Shown here in pieces: positions 7,835-16,103 of a stretch of DNA of 64,000 nt. Each line of letters starts with the position of its first letter. The first letter of the stretch is position 1. The stretch lies in contig CASDXO010000013.1 of NCBI GenBank assembly GCA_949285135.1, positions 167,607 through 231,606 of the forward strand, in the 5' to 3' direction. Made by a program: the position numbers and the translations under genes. The notes below the pieces were generated by a model. The model worked only from the letters and a program-made list of their open reading frames with translations, was not told where the DNA came from and did no database searches. Source of the stretch: an uncultured Phascolarctobacterium sp. (GTDB lineage Bacteria > Bacillota > Negativicutes > Acidaminococcales > Acidaminococcaceae).

Positions 7835-7900
7835 GAGTAAAATATAAAAGCATGTAGAGCAGTAAGATTTTAATATTTATTTCCTGAGGAGGAATTTATC

Positions 7901-9115
7901 ATGCAAAAATCTTTAGTATTAGCCATGGCAATGGCTTTAGGTGTAACTGCTTCCGCGTATGCGGCAAATCCTTTTTCTGATGTACCGGCTGGCCACTGGG
8001 CATATGACAGCGTTAGCCAACTTGCTGCGGCAGGTATTGTGGAAGGATATCCTGATGGTACTTTTGGCGGCAACAAACTGATGACACGTTATGAAATGGC
8101 ACAAATCGTAGCCAAAGCTATGGCCAAAGGCGCAGACGTGGACAAACTGGCAGCAGAATTTGCTGATGAACTGGACAGTCTTGGTGTTCGTGTGGCTAAG
8201 CTCGAAAAGAAAGCCGACAATGTAAAAATTACTGGCGAAGTGCGTTACCGTTATGCAGATTCTCATGCAGAAGGTTATACCAATGATTTGCGTTCCCGTC
8301 TCTGGGTAAATGGACAAATAAATGATAACTGGAGCTATACTGGTATGATTGAAAATACCCAGAATTTTGGCAACGATAATGGCGACGAAAGCACAAGCTT
8401 TAAACGTGCTTATCTTGAAGGCAGATTGGGCGGACTGGATGTAACTGCTGGACGTTATAATCTGTATGTTGCAGACGGTAATATTTATGATACTGATGCA
8501 GATGGAGTGCAGGTAACATATGGAGATAAAATTCAGGTTACCGGATTTGCCGGCAAAGCTTCTGACTTTGAACATGAGGATGAAAAAGGTTCCTATGGTA
8601 ATTATGCGGGCGTGGAAGTGAATGCTGCACTCAGCAATAAACTGAATTTAATGGGTGGTTATGTTAATTTTAAAGATATGTATAGCACTGCTAAAGATAC
8701 AGGTTTAGATAACGGCATTTGGTATGCAGGAGCAGCGTATAATGTTGGTGATGTTACTCTTGATGCCATGTATCTTAAAGGTGATATGAGTCATGAAGGT
8801 AAAGCAGCCGACAAATTGGATGACACTGGTTATGTAGTAGGTATCTCCTATAAAGGAGCACAGGCAGACGAAGTTGGCAGCTGGGGTCTGTGGGGTAAAT
8901 ATTATAATCAGGGCGGACAGACTTATATCGCAGGAGCACATACTACTGATGCCAATACCTTTGGCTTTGAAGGCTTTAAAGGTTATGGAGTAGCTGCTAA
9001 TTATACCTTTGCCAAAAATATTGTCGGCACTGTTGCTTACTATGATACTGAAAGCAAAATGGACAGTAAAAAAGATGACCAGATTATCTGGAGCGATCTG
9101 ACTTTCATGTTCTAA
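7901..9115 (+). CDS. SLH-domain outer-membrane porin (OmpM type), paralogue 3
   Basis: A 404-aa third paralogue (starts MQKSLVLAMAM). Signal peptide, SLH domain (with SQLAAAGIVEGYPDG instead of NKLVAAGVVDGYPDG), coiled coil and beta barrel ending SDLTFMF are in the same order. Its 5' part has more DNA differences from copies 1 and 2 than those have from each other, so it is the older or less homogenised copy. The barrel is closer to copy 2 than to copy 1 (shared TAGRYN, GSWGLW and FKGYGV blocks). Confidence 0.93.
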   Translation: MQKSLVLAMAMALGVTASAYAANPFSDVPAGHWAYDSVSQLAAAGIVEGYPDGTFGGNKLMTRYEMAQIVAKAMAKGADVDKLAAEFADELDSLGVRVAKLEKKADNVKITGEVRYRYADSHAEGYTNDLRSRLWVNGQINDNWSYTGMIENTQNFGNDNGDESTSFKRAYLEGRLGGLDVTAGRYNLYVADGNIYDTDADGVQVTYGDKIQVTGFAGKASDFEHEDEKGSYGNYAGVEVNAALSNKLNLMGGYVNFKDMYSTAKDTGLDNGIWYAGAAYNVGDVTLDAMYLKGDMSHEGKAADKLDDTGYVVGISYKGAQADEVGSWGLWGKYYNQGGQTYIAGAHTTDANTFGFEGFKGYGVAANYTFAKNIVGTVAYYDTESKMDSKKDDQIIWSDLTFMF

Positions 9116-9124
9116 AATATAGAT

Positions 9125-9157
9125 AAAAAACAGAACGGTTTTACCGTTCTGTTTTTT
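9125..9157 (+). terminator. Terminator after SLH porin 3
   Basis: 15-bp perfect stem (9125-9139 / 9143-9157) around a 3-nt loop, with A-rich and T-rich flanks. Confidence 0.9.
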
Positions 9158-9245
9158 ATTTTTGTGATAATAAAATATAGTGTATTTTTTAGGGAAATAT
9201 GATAAGATATATACATATAAATTTGCATTTTTGGGAGGAATTATA

Positions 9246-9794
9246 ATGAAAAAAATTTTACGTTATTTAGTAATGACTGTAATGGCAGTATGCTTTGCCA
9301 TTCCCGGCATTAATGCTGCAGAGGCAGCAACTGTTGCCTTGCTGCCGTTGGTAAATAATGTGCAGGGAGACGATCTGGCTAATCAGGTGTTCTACAAACA
9401 GGCTATGGCTGTTTTGAACAGCAAAAGAGGTTTTGTTATGGTAGAAAATGACAAGCTGACTGCTGTTATTGAAAAAGAAACTGCAAATGGTGCTCTGCCG
9501 GGAGAAAGAGCTCTGCAGGCTATTGCAAAAGACGGTGATGTAGATATCGTAATCGCTATGCAGCTTGATAAGCTGGAAGATGATGTAATTATGTCCAGTG
9601 AAGAAAATAAACTGCAGCTTGATTTGCAGGGTTATGCTGTTGCTTATAACAGATTGACTGGTGAATTCTACAAACACAGAATTTATAACGACAAAATTGT
9701 TCCGGAAGCAGTAACTGCACGTTGGGATTGGGTTCATGAAGAATGGGGTCGCAGCGTAAGACTGGAAATGGATCGCATTTTGTCCGGTAAATAA
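9246..9794 (+). CDS. Secreted protein of unknown function, tandem paralogue 1
   Basis: A 182-aa protein with a Sec signal peptide (MKKILRYLVMTVMAVCF... to AEAAT). ATG 9246 is chosen because GGGAGGAA lies just upstream; a longer reading from 9180 would put extra residues before the signal peptide. The mature part starts TVALLPLVNN, then has LANQVFYKQAM and VMVENDKLT blocks, which recalls the first strand and helix of CsgG/LpoB-like periplasmic domains, but the similarity is too weak to name. It is followed by a closely related gene and lies directly after the porin genes, so an outer-membrane or periplasmic role is likely. Confidence 0.8.
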   Translation: MKKILRYLVMTVMAVCFAIPGINAAEAATVALLPLVNNVQGDDLANQVFYKQAMAVLNSKRGFVMVENDKLTAVIEKETANGALPGERALQAIAKDGDVDIVIAMQLDKLEDDVIMSSEENKLQLDLQGYAVAYNRLTGEFYKHRIYNDKIVPEAVTARWDWVHEEWGRSVRLEMDRILSGK

Positions 9795-9806
9795 TCGCTT
9801 TATGAT

Positions 9807-9833
9807 AGCAGGATGGCAATGAGCTGTCCTGCT
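9807..9833 (+). terminator. Terminator after secreted paralogue 1
   Basis: AGCAGGA/TCCTGCT stem extended inward by four more pairs including two G-T, followed by TTTTTG. Confidence 0.8.
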
Positions 9834-9913
9834 TTTTGTTTTTTGTGTTGTTTGCAGAGTGTTATCTGTGATAAAATATATAATAAATATTTATAATTAA
9901 AGGATGTGTCTGT

Positions 9914-10459
9914 ATGAAAAAAATTATTCGATATCTTATAATGTCGTTAATGACAGTCTGTCTGAGTCTTCCATGCTTTGGCGCTGTGGAAGCAGCGACT
10001 GTTGCCTTGCTTCCGCTGATTAACAATACTGATAATGAGCTGGCTAATCAGGTGTTTTATAAAGAAGCTATGGGTACTTTAAAAAGGCAGCAAGGATTTG
10101 TGCTGGTAGAGAATGATAAACTGACTGCAGCAATCGATGCCGTTCAACTTAATGGCAAACTGCCAAGTGCTGCTCAGCTGCGCAGTATTGCTGTTGACGG
10201 TGGCGTGGATATAGTTATTGCCATGCAGCTTGACGAATTGAGCAAGACGGTGAGACCTTCATCAGAAGAAAGAACGCTTGTTTTGAATTTAAAAGGGCAG
10301 GCAGTAGCATACAATGCTATTACCGGCAAAGATTACAGTCATAGGATAAGTTCCAATGCTAAAGCTCCGGAGGCTGTGACTTCCCGTTGGGACTGGCTGA
10401 ATGAGCAGTGGGGACGCCAGGTACGACTGGAAATGGAAAGAGCTTTAAAAGCACAGTAA
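9914..10459 (+). CDS. Secreted protein of unknown function, tandem paralogue 2
   Basis: A 181-aa paralogue of the previous gene: signal peptide to VEAAT, then VALLPLINN, LANQVFYKEAM, FVLVENDKLTAAI, VDIVIAMQLDEL and a conserved C-terminus (EAVTSRWDWLNEQWGRQVRLEM). The strongest conservation between the two is at both ends of the mature domain, suggesting a compact single domain. Function not recognised. It has its own terminator, so the copies are separate transcription units. Confidence 0.8.
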   Translation: MKKIIRYLIMSLMTVCLSLPCFGAVEAATVALLPLINNTDNELANQVFYKEAMGTLKRQQGFVLVENDKLTAAIDAVQLNGKLPSAAQLRSIAVDGGVDIVIAMQLDELSKTVRPSSEERTLVLNLKGQAVAYNAITGKDYSHRISSNAKAPEAVTSRWDWLNEQWGRQVRLEMERALKAQ

Positions 10460-10472
10460 GTAAATAGTGTAC

Positions 10473-10502
10473 AACTCCCGTTATTGCTGAATAACGGGAG
10501 TT
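10473..10502 (+). terminator. Terminator after secreted paralogue 2
   Basis: Perfect 13-bp stem (10473-10485 / 10490-10502), GCTG loop, followed by a T-run. Confidence 0.9.
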
Positions 10503-10546
10503 TTTGTGTTATAATTAGGCTATAAGATTTTAGTGCGAGGTACTTT

Positions 10547-11449
10547 ATGAATAAAGAAATATTGCAATATGTAGGAAAAAGTCTGTATAAAACTCATATC
10601 CTGAAAGAATGGAAGCGTTATATCGTCTTTATGACACGCTGCCATTTACATACTCGGTACATGGATGATATTTTGGAGTTTTTTGCTACCGGCGAATTGC
10701 GGCAGAGAATGCTGCATGGAACGCCGTCTTTTGTGGAGCAGATAACACGTTCATTTTTTTATAAAAATTCAAAATGGGCTGAACGTACAGAACTGGTAAA
10801 AAATCATATTTTGTATCTGGAAGAACGCTTTCAACCGCGGCTTTTGGAGCGATTATATGCAGACAATCAGCGTTTACGCGTTTGGGAAGATACTTATCTT
10901 GATAAACCGCTTGGAATGGATTTGTTATTTCATGGCGGGCAGCGTAAGGAAGGCTGTCTTTCGTTAGTACTGAATTATGAAAATGAGGAATTGTATCAAA
11001 TAATGTTCTGGCTGGGTAAAGATAAGGCAGGTGAGCCTTCTCTCTATATTGGTGCGCTGCAGGGTACACCTAACGGCAGTGAAATCATCAAAGGCCTTAC
11101 CAAGGCTTTCTATGGCTACAGAACTAAGAATCTGATCTTTTATGGTATCCGTAATATAGCAGAAAATATGGGAGCGAAGCATATTTATGCCGTTGCCAAT
11201 GAAGGCTATTATGCCATGAACCATATACGCCGTGACCGCAAATTAAAGACTTCTTTGGATGAATTCTGGCAGGAATGTGAAGGCGTACAATGTGAAGATA
11301 AACGGTTTTACAAATTGCCGATTGAGGAATATCGTAAATCCATGGAAGAACTGAAACCGTCCAAAAGGGCCCAGCATCGTCGCCGCTTTGCCAAGATGGA
11401 TGAAATTACGGAGTCGATAAAAAATACTTTGGCTGCTTATAAAAAGTAA
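10547..11449 (+). CDS. VirK/YbjX family protein (DUF535)
   Basis: A 300-aa cytoplasmic-looking protein. The second half carries the family hallmarks: YIGALQGTPNGSEIIKGLTK, then FYGYRTKNLIFYGIRNIAE, then an FWQECEG block and a basic SKRAQHRRRFAKMDEI C-terminus. Members include Shigella VirK and Enterobacterial YbjX, which have been linked to envelope or virulence phenotypes without a settled biochemical activity. There is no signal peptide. Here it sits among outer-membrane genes, which fits an envelope-related role. Confidence 0.85.
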   Translation: MNKEILQYVGKSLYKTHILKEWKRYIVFMTRCHLHTRYMDDILEFFATGELRQRMLHGTPSFVEQITRSFFYKNSKWAERTELVKNHILYLEERFQPRLLERLYADNQRLRVWEDTYLDKPLGMDLLFHGGQRKEGCLSLVLNYENEELYQIMFWLGKDKAGEPSLYIGALQGTPNGSEIIKGLTKAFYGYRTKNLIFYGIRNIAENMGAKHIYAVANEGYYAMNHIRRDRKLKTSLDEFWQECEGVQCEDKRFYKLPIEEYRKSMEELKPSKRAQHRRRFAKMDEITESIKNTLAAYKK

Positions 11450-11493
11450 TTAAGTAAAAGTTGTATACATTTTGAGTAAAACTGTATTTCCTG

Positions 11494-11522
11494 TTGAATG
11501 TATGTTACAATAGGATTATAAA
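11494..11522 (+). promoter_or_regulatory. Promoter of the secreted repeat protein
   Basis: TTGAAT (11494-11499), 17-bp spacer, TATAAA (11517-11522), about 24 nt before ATG 11546. Confidence 0.65.
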
Positions 11523-11545
11523 ATTTTCCGTGTGGAGGGATTAAC

Positions 11546-12481
11546 ATGAAAAAGCGCGTTCTGACACTTATAATGACCTTCATTTTCTGTTTAAATGCGG
11601 TCATGCCGGTTTTTGCGGAGGATAATATCTCTATTCCGGCGGCCGATAAGATTACTTCAATGGAAAAAATGCTTTATGGTACGGAACAGAGCGGGTCTTT
11701 GATTCAGCGTATGGACAGTATCGAAGATGATGTTTACGGTACTGTGACAGCTGATCCTATTTTAGACCGTATTGATAATATGTATGACTATCTGGAAGGG
11801 TCTCCTTCTAATGGTGAAGCCTCTTTTGCTACCCGTCTTAATGTGGTAGAATGGCGTTTTAACGAAAGTATGTCCGGCGGACCGGCAAAATCACGTGTCG
11901 AAGCAGTGGAGAGACTGTTGAACGGCAAAGTAATGGAAGGTTCCCTTTCCGGACGTTTGGAAGAATTGCTGAAGCTTGCTTCTTATGAAGACGGTGTTGT
12001 ACCGGTACAGGAAGTTGTTCTGCCAAAAGATTCTGTGCTGCAGATTGAATTTACCCAGGAACTTACCAGCAAAATGAGCCGTGAAGGTGATTCCGTATAT
12101 TTTAAGGCAGCAGATAATTTGTATGTTAATGATGTGCTTGTAATTCCTAAAGGCGCTACCGGTATAGGTAAGGTGAAAAAAGTTGTACAGCCCGGTATTT
12201 TTGGCAAAGATGCCAGAATAGATATTGACTTTACCAATATCTATGCAGTAGATGGTACTGCTATTCCCATTTTTGTCGGCGATTTGGCTAAGCAGCAGGC
12301 TGAGTCTATTGCCGGTGCTGCCGGTGCTACTATCGGCGGTATGATTATCCTCGGGCCTATCGGTGCCGTAGGCGGTGCTTTTGTCAAAGGCAAGTCTGTG
12401 ACTATTCCTGTAGGCAGCACTACTTATGTGCAGACTACTGCTGACACTGCTATTCAGGGCGTTGTGTATCAGGGTTTCTAA
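11546..12481 (+). CDS. Secreted protein with N-terminal repeats and C-terminal glycine-rich segment, unknown function
   Basis: A 311-aa protein with a signal peptide ending PVFAED. Residues about 30-145 hold four loose repeats of the type 'ME-x-x-LYG ... GSL-x-x-R', likely helical. Residues about 160-240 are beta-rich (LQIEFTQELTSKMSREGDS, then VLVIPKGATGIGKV). A glycine-zipper-like stretch follows (AGAAGATIGGMIILGPIGAV), which could associate with a membrane. It has its own promoter and terminator and stands just before the LptD gene. I do not recognise a named family. Confidence 0.75.
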   Translation: MKKRVLTLIMTFIFCLNAVMPVFAEDNISIPAADKITSMEKMLYGTEQSGSLIQRMDSIEDDVYGTVTADPILDRIDNMYDYLEGSPSNGEASFATRLNVVEWRFNESMSGGPAKSRVEAVERLLNGKVMEGSLSGRLEELLKLASYEDGVVPVQEVVLPKDSVLQIEFTQELTSKMSREGDSVYFKAADNLYVNDVLVIPKGATGIGKVKKVVQPGIFGKDARIDIDFTNIYAVDGTAIPIFVGDLAKQQAESIAGAAGATIGGMIILGPIGAVGGAFVKGKSVTIPVGSTTYVQTTADTAIQGVVYQGF

Positions 12482-12490
12482 AAAAATTGT

Positions 12491-12518
12491 AAAAAGCTCA
12501 CTGAAAAGTGAGCTTTTT
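12491..12518 (+). terminator. Terminator before lptD
   Basis: Perfect 12-bp stem (12491-12502 / 12507-12518) with a GAAA tetraloop. The T-run of the terminator reaches close to the TATAAT box at 12531-12536 that may serve lptD. Confidence 0.9.
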
Positions 12519-12581
12519 ATTTTTTTGTGATATAATATTAAGTGGATATTTATATGCTTTTTTACTTAAAGGAGATATTTT

Positions 12582-14048
12582 ATGAATAAAATTATTTTGG
12601 CAACGGCTCTGGCGTTGGGTCTTTGTCTACCTGCTTATGCTGAGCAATTTGCTAATCAGGGAGATTCCGTGTATGAAAGCCCGATGCAGAATGCACCTAA
12701 TACTGCAGTAAAACATCGTGCTGAACTGGATAAGGAAAAAGGTATGCCTATTACTTTGCTAAGCGAGCATGCTGTATATGATCAGGTCAGTGGTGATTTT
12801 CATGCTGAAGGAAATGTGAAAGTTAGTCAGGGTGGTCAGGATATTTATACTACCATGGTTAAAGGCAATATGAAGACTGGCGATATCTGGTTGCTGGAAG
12901 GTGGTAAGCTGGTCGAAGCTGGTGCAGAAACTAATGCCAGATGGGCTTATTATAACTTCAACAGTAAAACAGGTGAATTAAAAGAATTATTTGGTGAGAA
13001 CAGTAAAGACTATTTTAAAGCACCTCATGGAACAATATATCCCGATAAAATGGTCTTAGACGAAGGTGGTTCTACTACCAGATGTCCTGCAGTTAAAAAT
13101 CCTCCCTGTCTGGAAATCAGGGCAAAGACATTTGAGATATATCCGGGAGAGAAAATGATTGCCCGTGATGTACAGGTGTGGGTACGCGGCAAGCACATAT
13201 ATTCCAGAGATGTATGGGAAAATGATCTTACAGATAACAACAAAGAACGGCTTATGCCTCATGTTGGGTTTAAAGATAGTGATAAAGGGGCATATATAAA
13301 TTTATCTTATGAACGTCCTGTAGGTGATAAAACAGTTATTTATGCTGATATTAATTATTATTCCAAAGATGGCTATAAACCTTTGTTTGGTGCACGGCAA
13401 AATGAAAAAAATTTTACTGTAAGATTTGAAAATGGATGGGTTGAGGATGATGATGAATGGGTTAAAAAGCAGACAAATTTAAGATTTGATTATAAACCTC
13501 ATCATTTTACAGACAAGCTGCCTCTTTCTTACAGTTTTTATGCTGAACATGGCTTATGGAAAGATGAAAACACTGGCAAGCGGAGCTGGCATACGGAATA
13601 TGGGGCCTTTTTGAATCATGACAGAATTTATCTGTTTAACAGTTCTAATACAACATTGGATATGACTATTGGTAAAAAATGGGTACATGAAAGTGAAACT
13701 GGCGAAACTAATTCTACCAATGTTTATTATGCAACTTTAGGCCAGAAAATAAGCGATAAATGGAATACTTGGGTAGGCTGGTATAAAGAAGATTTTACTA
13801 CTGATCTTTTTAATTATGATCAGCCTGATATGGAAACAGAATTGCGTAATGGTCTTCAGTATATTATGGATGATAAAAATGTTTTTACCATTATTAATCG
13901 TTATGATTTGGATCGGAATAAAAATTATGAAACAGACTACAGGTGGACACATCGTTTCTGCTGCTGGCAAATTTCTTTAGAATATCAGAAAGAGCATTAT
14001 AAAGATGATGATTCCTTTGAAATCAAATATGAGTTCACTAACTGGTAA
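12582..14048 (+). CDS. lptD: LptD-like LPS assembly protein (OstA domain plus short barrel)
   Basis: A 488-aa secreted protein. After the signal peptide (to AYAEQ) comes an OstA/LptA-like jellyroll (about 55-180: ITLLSEHAVYDQVSGDFHAE, GNVKVSQGG), then beta-barrel strands to the C-terminus ending EFTNW. LptD forms the outer-membrane LPS translocon. It is much shorter than the roughly 780-aa E. coli protein. Two cysteines lie after the jellyroll (TRCPAVKNPPC) and a vicinal CC pair occurs near the end (HRFCCWQISLEY), recalling the N-terminal and C-terminal cysteines that make inter-domain disulfides in E. coli LptD. It starts the LPS core operon, 11 nt before gmhA. Confidence 0.85.
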   Translation: MNKIILATALALGLCLPAYAEQFANQGDSVYESPMQNAPNTAVKHRAELDKEKGMPITLLSEHAVYDQVSGDFHAEGNVKVSQGGQDIYTTMVKGNMKTGDIWLLEGGKLVEAGAETNARWAYYNFNSKTGELKELFGENSKDYFKAPHGTIYPDKMVLDEGGSTTRCPAVKNPPCLEIRAKTFEIYPGEKMIARDVQVWVRGKHIYSRDVWENDLTDNNKERLMPHVGFKDSDKGAYINLSYERPVGDKTVIYADINYYSKDGYKPLFGARQNEKNFTVRFENGWVEDDDEWVKKQTNLRFDYKPHHFTDKLPLSYSFYAEHGLWKDENTGKRSWHTEYGAFLNHDRIYLFNSSNTTLDMTIGKKWVHESETGETNSTNVYYATLGQKISDKWNTWVGWYKEDFTTDLFNYDQPDMETELRNGLQYIMDDKNVFTIINRYDLDRNKNYETDYRWTHRFCCWQISLEYQKEHYKDDDSFEIKYEFTNW

Positions 14049-14059
14049 TGAGGTAGAGT

Positions 14060-14623
14060 ATGGATAAAGTTATCAGACAAAGATTTGCAGAACATATGGA
14101 AGTCGTTGCTGCTGTGATGCAGAGCGACATTTTACAGCAGATTGAACGTATTGCTGCTGCAATTAAACAAGCTCTTGCCAATGGTCATAAGGTACTGTTC
14201 TGCGGTAACGGCGGCAGCGCAGCTGACAGCCAGCATCTGGCTGCTGAATTTGTAGGACGCTTTCAGAAAGAAAGACAGGGGCTGCCTGCTATTGCCCTGA
14301 CTGTTGATACTTCGATTCTTACAGCAGTTGGCAATGATTATGGCTTTGACCGTGTCTTTGCCCGTCAGGTAGAAGCATTGGGACAGGCGGGTGATGTATT
14401 GGTAGGTATATCCACCAGCGGCAACAGTCCTAATGTTGTGCAGGCTGTGGAATTGGCTAAAACTAAAGGCATGTATTGCGTTGGGATGACGGCAGCCGGC
14501 GGCGGAAAACTTGCGGAGCTGTGTGACGAGTGTATTGCTGTGCCTGCCCAGGTTACTGCCAGAGCGCAGGAAATGCATATTTTGATTGGGCATATTTTGT
14601 GTGAACTGGTGGATGGTGAATGA
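14060..14623 (+). CDS. gmhA: Phosphoheptose isomerase GmhA
   Basis: A 187-aa SIS-domain enzyme converting sedoheptulose 7-phosphate to D-glycero-D-manno-heptose 7-phosphate, the first step of ADP-heptose synthesis. Visible hallmarks are [20 protein letters not shown], the [12 protein letters not shown] sugar-phosphate loop and the C-terminal [18 protein letters not shown] helix with the catalytic His region. Length is standard. The other three ADP-heptose enzymes follow immediately. Confidence 0.97.
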   Translation: MDKVIRQRFAEHMEVVAAVMQSDILQQIERIAAAIKQALANGHKVLFCGNGGSAADSQHLAAEFVGRFQKERQGLPAIALTVDTSILTAVGNDYGFDRVFARQVEALGQAGDVLVGISTSGNSPNVVQAVELAKTKGMYCVGMTAAGGGKLAELCDECIAVPAQVTARAQEMHILIGHILCELVDGE

Positions 14624-14624
14624 T

Positions 14625-16103
14625 ATGGCAGGTTTTGCTGCGACAACCTTCTTAACTGAAAAAATACAGCAGCTGAAAATTGCCGTCATTGGCGATGTGA
14701 TGCTGGACAGATATTTTCATGGTGAGGTAAAACGCATTTCGCCGGAAGCACCGGTACCGGTGACAAAGATTAACAGCATTAAATCGGTTTTAGGTGGGGC
14801 AGCCAATGTAGCAGCTAATTTGGCATACCTCGAATGCAAGGTCTATATGGGCGGCGTTACCGGTGATGATGAAAACCGCAGTTTATTGGAAAATTTGATG
14901 GATGATGCCGGCATTGACCACAGCGGCTTAGTAAGCAGCAGCAAGAGAAAGACAATTACCAAACTCCGTGTTTTAGGCGGCAATCAGCAGATGCTGCGTC
15001 TTGATTTTGAAGAAACGGGCGATTTATATCCGGAAGAAATAACAGCTCTCAGCCAGTGGTTAGAGAATCTTTTAGATGATGGTCTTGACGGTATTATCGT
15101 GTCTGATTATGCCAAGGGAGTATGTTCCGACAGTTTCTGTCAGTGGGTCATTAAACAGGGTAAGGCATATAATATTCCGGTATTAATCGACCCGAAAGGT
15201 GCCGACTGGAGCAAATATTATGGCTGTGATTTTATTACGCCTAATCTGAAAGAAATGTGTGAGGCGGCGGGCTGCCAGCGTGACAATGAAGATGCGGCCG
15301 TTGTGGAAATGGCGCGCAGTGCAAGGCAGCAGTTCAATATCGGTAATGTAGTTGTAACCCGCAGTGAAAAAGGTATGAGCCTGATTAACGGCAGTCAGGT
15401 GCTGCATAGTCCGGCATCAGCCATAGAGGTATTTGATGTTTCCGGCGCCGGAGATACGGTAGCAGCAACACTTCTGGCAGCAGCGGCAGGCAAGGTGCCG
15501 TTGGAAGATGCTGTTTATCTGGCTAACCGGGCGGCAGGTATCGTTGTGGCGAAAGTAGGTACCTATCCGGTGCATCGTGACGAGCTGCTCAAGGATTTAC
15601 TGACAGAAGAACGCAAGCAGGGGCGCGGCTATCGTACGCTCAGCTGGGGAGAAATTGCTTCGCTTGCTGCAACATGGAAAGCCTGTGGTGAAAAAATTGT
15701 TTTTACCAATGGTTGTTTTGATATTATTCATGTAGGGCATGTTTCCTATCTGGAAAAAGCGGCGCGTCTGGGTAAGCATCTGATTGTCGGGCTGAACACG
15801 GACGCTTCTGTGCGTAGGTTGAAAGGTGCAACACGCCCCTTGGTACATGAACTTGATCGTGCCAGAGTACTGGCAGCTTTAGCCTGTGTGGATGCCGTAG
15901 TGCTGTTTGATCAGGATACGCCTGCGGAGCTGATTGAAAAAATCAGACCGGATATTCTCGTCAAAGGCGGCGACTATAAACCGGAAGAGGTTGCCGGCAG
16001 AGAATATGCGGGAGAAGTGCAGATTATAGATTTTGAAGAGGGCTACTCTACTACGGGCGTAGTAGAAAAAATTGCCCGTATGGTTAAGGAGGGCAAATTA
16101 TGA
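14625..16103 (+). CDS. hldE: Bifunctional heptose-7-phosphate kinase / heptose-1-phosphate adenylyltransferase HldE
   Basis: A 492-aa fusion. The N-terminal PfkB-type kinase has GGAANVAANLAYL and the DVSGAGDTVAATL anion-hole motif with the catalytic Asp. The C-terminal cytidylyltransferase-like domain has GCFDIIHVGHV. It phosphorylates heptose 7-phosphate at C1 and then adenylylates heptose 1-phosphate. ATG 14625 follows the gmhA stop by one base. ATG 14613 is a possible alternative start, and neither has a strong ribosome site, so translation probably depends on gmhA. The 3' end overlaps hldD by ATGA. Confidence 0.96.
   Translation: MAGFAATTFLTEKIQQLKIAVIGDVMLDRYFHGEVKRISPEAPVPVTKINSIKSVLGGAANVAANLAYLECKVYMGGVTGDDENRSLLENLMDDAGIDHSGLVSSSKRKTITKLRVLGGNQQMLRLDFEETGDLYPEEITALSQWLENLLDDGLDGIIVSDYAKGVCSDSFCQWVIKQGKAYNIPVLIDPKGADWSKYYGCDFITPNLKEMCEAAGCQRDNEDAAVVEMARSARQQFNIGNVVVTRSEKGMSLINGSQVLHSPASAIEVFDVSGAGDTVAATLLAAAAGKVPLEDAVYLANRAAGIVVAKVGTYPVHRDELLKDLLTEERKQGRGYRTLSWGEIASLAATWKACGEKIVFTNGCFDIIHVGHVSYLEKAARLGKHLIVGLNTDASVRRLKGATRPLVHELDRARVLAALACVDAVVLFDQDTPAELIEKIRPDILVKGGDYKPEEVAGREYAGEVQIIDFEEGYSTTGVVEKIARMVKEGKL

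Larger units (their letters stand above)
7556..7900. other. Intergenic region between SLH porins 2 and 3
   Basis: Contains the porin 2 terminator, AT-rich DNA, the promoter candidate at 7743-7771, leader motif copy 3 (7815-7834) and a GAGGAGGA ribosome site. No gene seen. Confidence 0.65.
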
